From Acidovorax sp. (lineage in GTDB: Bacteria > Pseudomonadota > Gammaproteobacteria > Burkholderiales > Burkholderiaceae_C), in the NCBI GenBank assembly GCA_030150585.1, contig JASLFM010000396.1, positions 1-6,167 on the forward strand: DNA of 6,167 bases, given 5' to 3'. The translations under genes and the position numbers were made by a program. Of the stretch, positions 1 through 6,167 are shown one piece after another (positions within the stretch are counted from its first letter, which is position 1; each line of letters begins with the position of its first letter). The notes under the pieces are model-generated. The model worked only from the letters and a program-made list of their open reading frames with translations, was not told the origin of the DNA and ran no database searches.

Positions 1-2246
<2,246 letters not shown>

Positions 2247-2494
2247 GTACTACCTCTGGGTCAAAAACGAACACACAAAGAAAACGCAAGCGCCACAGAT
2301 CCCGGCGCGGGTGGCACGGCACAGGCACACGGCCTGCGCGGTCGAGGGGCGGGCCCTCAGGGGCAAGATGTCTGGGCGAACATTTGGTGTGCAGTCCTTG
2401 CGGTAAGTTGGGCCCATGCGCTTGCGGCATTGGCGTGGATTTCACGCTGGCCCGGCCCGGAGGTGCTGCTGTCGCTCTTGCCGATAAACCCTAA
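2247..2494 (-). other. Non-coding dnaG-rpoD spacer, probable long 5' leader of rpoD
   Basis: No convincing gene lies between the dnaG stop and the rpoD start. The one minus-strand frame starting here (ATG at 2445) runs into rpoD out of frame and has no recognisable family. If the promoter at 2495-2519 is used, this is a leader of roughly 240 nt. It contains a small inverted repeat, GCGCC (2308-2304) and GGCGC (2294-2290), with a 9-base loop. A T-rich stretch follows (TTGCGTTTTCTTT, 2289-2277). That could be a weak attenuator or processing site, but the stem has only five pairs and may be chance in GC-rich DNA. I see no known riboswitch or ribosomal-protein leader motif. Confidence 0.4.
2253..2257 (-). 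promoter_or_regulatory. Ribosome binding site of rpoD
   Basis: AGAGG on the minus strand, followed by six bases (TAGTAC) and then ATG at 2246. The spacing is near ideal for a Shine-Dalgarno sequence. It supports starting RpoD at this ATG, so the long basic N-terminal tail is probably translated rather than being an over-extended reading frame. Confidence 0.7.
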
Positions 2495-2519
2495 ATTATA
2501 TCGATTTTGTAAAAGTCAA
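2495..2519 (-). promoter_or_regulatory. Candidate sigma-70 promoter for rpoD
   Basis: On the minus strand a perfect -10 hexamer, TATAAT (2500-2495), lies in a short AT-rich island that stands out from the GC-rich surroundings. TTGACT (2519-2514), five of six matches to the -35 consensus, lies upstream and overlaps the dnaG TGA stop. The spacer is only 13 bases against the usual 16-18, so the two hexamers may not act together. No better -35 is visible 16-18 bases upstream of TATAAT, and no TGn extended -10 is present. Using TTGACT with a 17-18 base spacer gives only a poor -10 (ATTTAG/TTTAGG). Transcription would start near 2488. A promoter between dnaG and rpoD makes sense because the sigma factor is needed in much larger amounts than the primase. 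Confidence 0.5.
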
Positions 2520-4468
2520 GAGGGGCTGCGCGCGAGGGCCTCGAGTTCCAGGCGCCGGGCGTGCAGTTCGCGCAGCCGCTGGGCGGCGGCCGGGTCGGTG
2601 CGTATGGCGGCCACGGTCTCGTTTTCCTGCAGCTTGATGTGGTCGATGAGGATGCGGTTGAGCACGCCGCGCAGCTCCCGACGGATCTCGGGCAGTTCGC
2701 CCTCAGGCTGCGCGTGGGGGCCGCTCATGAGGCGCACGGCCAGGTCCTCGCAGGCGTGGCCGCGCAGGCTCTCGCGCAGCACGGCCCAGGGCTGGGGGCC
2801 GTGCTCGTGGAACTGCTCCTCGAGCCATGCGAACAGCGGGCCGTGCGGTGCCGGGTGCGCGCACAGGGCATCGTGGTCGTCGTGCGCCATTTCTTCCAGG
2901 AAGGCCATGTGCGACAGCAGCAGGCGCGCAGCCTGGTCGGCCCGGCTCACGGGGGGCGTGCGCGGCCCCTGGGAGGGCGGGGCCCAGTCGCCGGCGCCGC
3001 GCTTCTTCCAGCCACCCTTGCCACCCCATTCGCTCTTGCGGCCGCTCCAGGGCGCGTTGCCACGCGGGGGCGGGCCGCCGGAAGGCGGGGCGGCGTGCTC
3101 CCAGGGTGGGGGCTCGTGGTAGCCGGGGGAGGCATGGCCGGCGGCATGGGGGGCGCCTGCCGTACCCGTGGCGCCCTGGTTCCAGAGGTCGGACAGGTCG
3201 CGTGCGTCGAGCTGGGCGCGCTCGGCCAGTTCGGCCAGCAGCTGGCGTTTGAGCGCTCCGTCGGGCAGGGCTGTCCACAGCGGGCGGGCGTTGCTCGCCA
3301 TGTGGGCGCGGCCCTCGGCCTGGCCCAGGTCGCAGCCTTCGCTCACGGCCTTGACGAGAAATCGGCTCAGCGGTTCCGCCTCGCCCACGTGGCGCGCAAA
3401 GGCGTCGGCGCCGAACTCGCGGATGAAGCTGTCGGGGTCGTGCTCGGCAGGCAGGAACAGAAACTTGATGCTGCGCGTGTCTGTGGCATAGGGCAGGGCG
3501 CCATCAAGCGCCTTGCGCGCCGCGCGCCGGCCCGCGGCGTCGCCGTCGAAGCTGAATACCACCGTGTCGGTGAAGCGAAAGAGCTTGTGCACGTGTTCGG
3601 GCGTACAGGCCGTGCCCAGCGTGGCCACGGCGTTGGGAAACCCGAGCTGGGCCAGGGCCACCACGTCCATGTAGCCCTCGGTCACGAGCACGTAGCCCAG
3701 CTCGCGGATCGCGGTGCGCGCCTCGAACAGGCCGTACAGCTCGCGGCCCTTGTGGAACACGGGCGTCTCGGGCGAGTTGAGGTACTTGGGTTTTTCATCG
3801 CCCAGCACCCGGCCGCCGAAGCCGATGCATTCGCCCTTGACGTTGCGGATGGGGAACATTACGCGGTCGCGGAAGCGGTCGTAGCGTTTGCCGTCCTCCT
3901 CGTTCACGATCACCAGGCCGCTCTCGGCCAGCAAGGGGCTGTCGTATTCGGCGAACACGCTTGCGAGGCTGCGCCAGCCCTCGGGCGCATAGCCCAGGCC
4001 GTAGTGCTTGGCCACCTGGCCCGATACGCCCCGGCCCTTGAGGTAGGCCACGGCGCGCGGCGAGGCCTTGAGGTGCTTGCGGTAGGCATCGCCCGCCTTT
4101 TCGAGCACGTCGGTCAGCGTGGCCTGTTTCTGGCGCGCGGCGGCGGCGCGTTCGCGCTCCTGGGGCGAGACGTCGTCCTGCGGCACTTGCAGGCCTACGC
4201 TCTGGGCCAACTCCTGCACGGCCTCGACGAAGCCCATGCCCGCATGCTCCATGAGGAAACCGATGGCGTTGCCGTTTTTGCCGCAGCCGAAGCAGTGGTA
4301 GAACTGCTTGGAGGGGCTGACGCTGAACGAGGGCGACTTTTCCCCGTGGAACGGGCACAGCCCCATGAAGTTGGCCCCGCCCTTCTTGAGCTGCACGTAG
4401 CGCCCGACCACATCGACCACGTCGACGCGCGAGAGCAGCTCCTGGATGAACGACTGGGGGATGGACAC
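2516..4468 (-). CDS. dnaG: DNA primase DnaG
   Basis: DnaG is the replicative primase, which makes RNA primers at the fork in contact with DnaB helicase. Numbered from GTG at 4468 (650 residues), the CHC2 zinc-binding domain has ligands C38, H41, C59 and C62 (CPFH...HCFGCG). The polymerase core carries KYLNSPETPVFHKGR (~228-242). The TOPRIM metal site has E264 (TEGYMDVV), D268, D308 and D310 (FDGDAAGR), then DPD (344-346). These numbers sit within one or two of E. coli DnaG. A Gly/Pro/Trp-rich linker (~432-507) leads to a diverged C-terminal domain (~508-650), presumably the DnaB-binding part. The longest open frame starts at TTG 4486 and would add six residues. GTG is preferred because MSIPQSFIQELL matches remembered relatives and the E. 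coli start, though neither codon has a strong ribosome site. The stop lies 269 bases before rpoD with no strong terminator between, so read-through is likely. All catalytic residues seen are intact. Confidence 0.96.
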   Translation of the reverse strand: MSIPQSFIQELLSRVDVVDVVGRYVQLKKGGANFMGLCPFHGEKSPSFSVSPSKQFYHCFGCGKNGNAIGFLMEHAGMGFVEAVQELAQSVGLQVPQDDVSPQERERAAAARQKQATLTDVLEKAGDAYRKHLKASPRAVAYLKGRGVSGQVAKHYGLGYAPEGWRSLASVFAEYDSPLLAESGLVIVNEEDGKRYDRFRDRVMFPIRNVKGECIGFGGRVLGDEKPKYLNSPETPVFHKGRELYGLFEARTAIRELGYVLVTEGYMDVVALAQLGFPNAVATLGTACTPEHVHKLFRFTDTVVFSFDGDAAGRRAARKALDGALPYATDTRSIKFLFLPAEHDPDSFIREFGADAFARHVGEAEPLSRFLVKAVSEGCDLGQAEGRAHMASNARPLWTALPDGALKRQLLAELAERAQLDARDLSDLWNQGATGTAGAPHAAGHASPGYHEPPPWEHAAPPSGGPPPRGNAPWSGRKSEWGGKGGWKKRGAGDWAPPSQGPRTPPVSRADQAARLLLSHMAFLEEMAHDDHDALCAHPAPHGPLFAWLEEQFHEHGPQPWAVLRESLRGHACEDLAVRLMSGPHAQPEGELPEIRRELRGVLNRILIDHIKLQENETVAAIRTDPAAAQRLRELHARRLELEALARSPS

Positions 4469-4542
4469 CCGGGTATTTTCGCCCAAGGCTCTGTCCGCCG
4501 CTGCATCGCCGCGCGTATCAGTCCGCCGTCAGCCAGCTTTGC

Positions 4543-4548
4543 TGTAAT
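4543..4548 (+). promoter_or_regulatory. Candidate extended -10 element for the acyl-CoA ligase gene
   Basis: TGTAAT (five of six matches to TATAAT) is directly preceded by TGC, forming an extended -10 of the TGn type. That type can work without a good -35, and none is visible at ~4520-4525 (AGTCCG). Transcription would start near 4555, leaving a leader of about 44 nt before the GTG. The 130-base divergent region (4469-4598) must also carry any dnaG promoter. I find no convincing minus-strand hexamer pair there and no clear operator palindrome. Confidence 0.3.
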
Positions 4549-4586
4549 GGACAGGTTTTGCATTCCACAGACCACAGACAAAGAAC

Positions 4587-4592
4587 GAGGAG
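4587..4592 (+). promoter_or_regulatory. Ribosome binding site of the acyl-CoA ligase gene, fixes a GTG start
   Basis: GAGGAG is followed by six bases (CCTGCC) and then GTG at 4599. This strong, well-spaced site selects the GTG as start. The first in-frame ATG codons downstream fall inside the adenylation domain, too late to make a complete enzyme. Confidence 0.75.
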
Positions 4593-4598
4593 CCTGCC

Positions 4599-6167
4599 GT
4601 GACCAGCATCTACGACCAGAATCTGCCCCGCACCGAGGCCAACCATGCGCCGCTGTCGCCCCTGTCCTTCATCGAGCGTACGGCCGAGGTCTACCCGGAC
4701 CGGCTGGCCGTCGTGCACGGCAGCCTGCGCCAGACCTGGGGTGAAACCTATGCCCGCTGCCGCCGCCTGGCCAGCAGCCTGCGCCGCGCGGGCATCGCCA
4801 AGAACGACACCGTGGCCGTGATGCTGCCCAATACGCCGCCCATGGTGGAGGCGCATTTCGGCGTACCCATGGCGGGAGCCGTGCTCAATTCGCTCAACAC
4901 GCGCCTGGACCCGGAAACCATCGCCTTCATGCTGGACCATGGCGAGGCCAAGGCCGTGATCGTGGACCCCGAGTTCGCTCCCGTGATGGCCAAGGCCCTG
5001 GCGCTGCGCCAGTCCAAGGCGCCGCTGCTGTGCATCGACGTGGAGGATGCCCTCTACGGCCCGGCCGCGCAGCGCATTGGCTCGCAGACCTATGAGGAGT
5101 TCCTCGCCCAGGGCGATCCACAGTTCGCCTGGGAGCTGCCCGGCGACGAATGGGACGCGATCGCCCTCAACTACACCAGCGGCACCACGGGCAACCCCAA
5201 GGGCGTGGTCTACCACCACCGCGGCGCGGCCATCAACGCCATCAGCAACGTGATGGAGTGGGACATGCCCAAGCATGCCGTTTACCTGTGGACGCTGCCC
5301 ATGTTCCACTGCAACGGCTGGTGCTTCCCCTGGACGGTGGCGGCGCGCGCGGGCGTGAATGTGTGCCTGCGCCGCGTGGAGGCGCAAGCCATCTTCGACG
5401 CCATCCGCCACCATGGCGTCACGCACTACTGCGGCGCGCCCATCGTGCATGGCCTGCTCGTGAACGCGCCGGCGGCGATGAAGGAGGGCGTGCCCGCAGG
5501 CGTGAAGGCCATGGTGGCGGGCGCGGCGCCGCCAGCCTCGATGATCGAGGGCATGGAGAAGATGGGCTTCGACCTGACCCATGTGTATGGCCTCACCGAG
5601 GTCTACGGCCCGGCCACCGTGTGCGCCAAGCACGGAGCCTGGGAGGCGCTCGACATCGGCGAGCGTGCGCGCCTGAATGCCCGCCAGGGCGTGCGCTACC
5701 ACCTGGAGCGCGACGTGCGCGTGCTCGACCCCGAGACCATGCAGCCCGTGCCGCAGGACGGCGAGACCATGGGCGAAATCATGTTCAAGGGCAACATCGC
5801 CATGAAGGGCTATCTCAAGAACCCCCAGGCGACCGACGAGGCTTTCCGCGGCGGCTGGTTCCACAGCGGCGACCTGGCCGTACAACATCCCGACGGCTAT
5901 ATCCAGATCAAGGATCGCAGCAAGGACATCATTATCTCGGGCGGCGAGAACATCTCTTCCATCGAGGTGGAGGATGTGCTTTACCGTCATCCGACCGTGC
6001 TGGCTGCGGCCGTGGTGGCCAAGCCGGACCCCAAGTGGGGCGAAACGCCCTGCGCTTTCATCGAACTCAAGGCCGGCGCCGAGACCACGGCCGAAGACAT
6101 CATCGCCCACTGCAAAAAACATCTGGCCGGCTACAAGGTGCCGCGCGCCGTGGTGTTTGGCGAGCTG
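4599..6167 (+). CDS. AMP-forming acyl-CoA synthetase (fatty-acid / DmdB-like CoA ligase), C-terminus cut by window edge
   Basis: This member of the ANL superfamily activates a carboxylic acid with ATP to an acyl-adenylate, then transfers it to CoA; it is probably cytoplasmic. Read from GTG 4599, 523 codons are open to the window end. The N-terminus (SPLSFIERTAEVYPDRLAVV) is typical of the group holding medium/long-chain acyl-CoA synthetases and 3-methylmercaptopropionyl-CoA ligase (DmdB). Motifs in order are the ATP-binding loop YTSGTTGNPKGV (192-203), LPMFHCNGWCFPW (~230), VYGLTE (329-334, E334), GWFHSGD (419-425, D425), the hinge KDRSKD (438-443) with ISGGENIS, and GYKVPR (511-516). The window stops at VFGEL, just before the expected A10 PKT.TGK motif with its catalytic lysine; about 20-30 residues are missing because of the edge. 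The gene diverges from dnaG and is unrelated to it by function. The acyl substrate cannot be told from sequence; short/medium straight-chain or methylthio acids are candidates. Confidence 0.93.
   Translation, partial: MTSIYDQNLPRTEANHAPLSPLSFIERTAEVYPDRLAVVHGSLRQTWGETYARCRRLASSLRRAGIAKNDTVAVMLPNTPPMVEAHFGVPMAGAVLNSLNTRLDPETIAFMLDHGEAKAVIVDPEFAPVMAKALALRQSKAPLLCIDVEDALYGPAAQRIGSQTYEEFLAQGDPQFAWELPGDEWDAIALNYTSGTTGNPKGVVYHHRGAAINAISNVMEWDMPKHAVYLWTLPMFHCNGWCFPWTVAARAGVNVCLRRVEAQAIFDAIRHHGVTHYCGAPIVHGLLVNAPAAMKEGVPAGVKAMVAGAAPPASMIEGMEKMGFDLTHVYGLTEVYGPATVCAKHGAWEALDIGERARLNARQGVRYHLERDVRVLDPETMQPVPQDGETMGEIMFKGNIAMKGYLKNPQATDEAFRGGWFHSGDLAVQHPDGYIQIKDRSKDIIISGGENISSIEVEDVLYRHPTVLAAAVVAKPDPKWGETPCAFIELKAGAETTAEDIIAHCKKHLAGYKVPRAVVFGEL

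Noticed and set aside
2495..2519. Heat-shock (sigma-32) promoter for rpoD, as known inside the E. coli operon
   Set aside because: CTTGAC is present, but no CCCCAT-like -10 lies 13-17 bases downstream; only TATAAT is there.
2561..4744. A 727-codon plus-strand open frame antisense to dnaG
   Set aside because: It lies opposite dnaG, whose zinc and TOPRIM motifs are intact. Its own translation is low-complexity Ala/Gly/Val/His and runs past the start of the acyl-CoA ligase gene in another frame.
4518..6122. A 534-codon minus-strand open frame antisense to the acyl-CoA ligase
   Set aside because: It has shadow-type composition (His/Ala/Gly/Val rich) and no motifs, while the plus strand carries all the expected ligase motifs.

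Overview
This window looks like a chromosomal housekeeping region from a GC-rich betaproteobacterium. The RpoD and DnaG sequences most resemble those of the Burkholderiales, probably the Comamonadaceae (Acidovorax/Comamonas/Delftia type). This rests on remembered family sequences, for example the DnaG start MSIPQSFIQELL and the long Lys/Ala/Pro-rich N-terminus of RpoD; no search was run. Three protein genes account for almost all of the window. I see no tRNA, rRNA, CRISPR array, insertion sequence or integrase.

Layout: (1) Bases 1-2246, minus strand: rpoD, the housekeeping sigma factor. It is cut by the left window edge, and about the last 50 residues, including region 4.2, lie outside. (2) Bases 2247-2515: a non-coding dnaG-rpoD spacer. 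A perfect TATAAT sits next to the dnaG stop, which implies a separate rpoD promoter and a leader of roughly 240 nt. (3) Bases 2516-4468, minus strand: dnaG, the complete replication primase, most likely started at GTG. (4) Bases 4469-4598: a short divergent intergenic region. (5) Bases 4599-6167, plus strand: an AMP-forming acyl-CoA ligase of the fatty-acid / DmdB-like type, cut by the right edge just before its usual A10 motif.

The dnaG-rpoD pair is the conserved core of the 'macromolecular synthesis' operon, which couples replication priming to transcription initiation. The usual upstream partner rpsU is not here; a divergently transcribed lipid-metabolism gene takes its place. The acyl-CoA ligase has no obvious functional link to the pair.

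I found no convincing novel system. The points most worth a second look are the histone-H1-like RpoD extension with AT-hook-like motifs, the odd promoter geometry at the dnaG/rpoD junction, the Gly/Pro/Trp-rich linker in DnaG, and the altered operon context. Several very long open frames antisense to these genes are composition artefacts of high-GC coding DNA.
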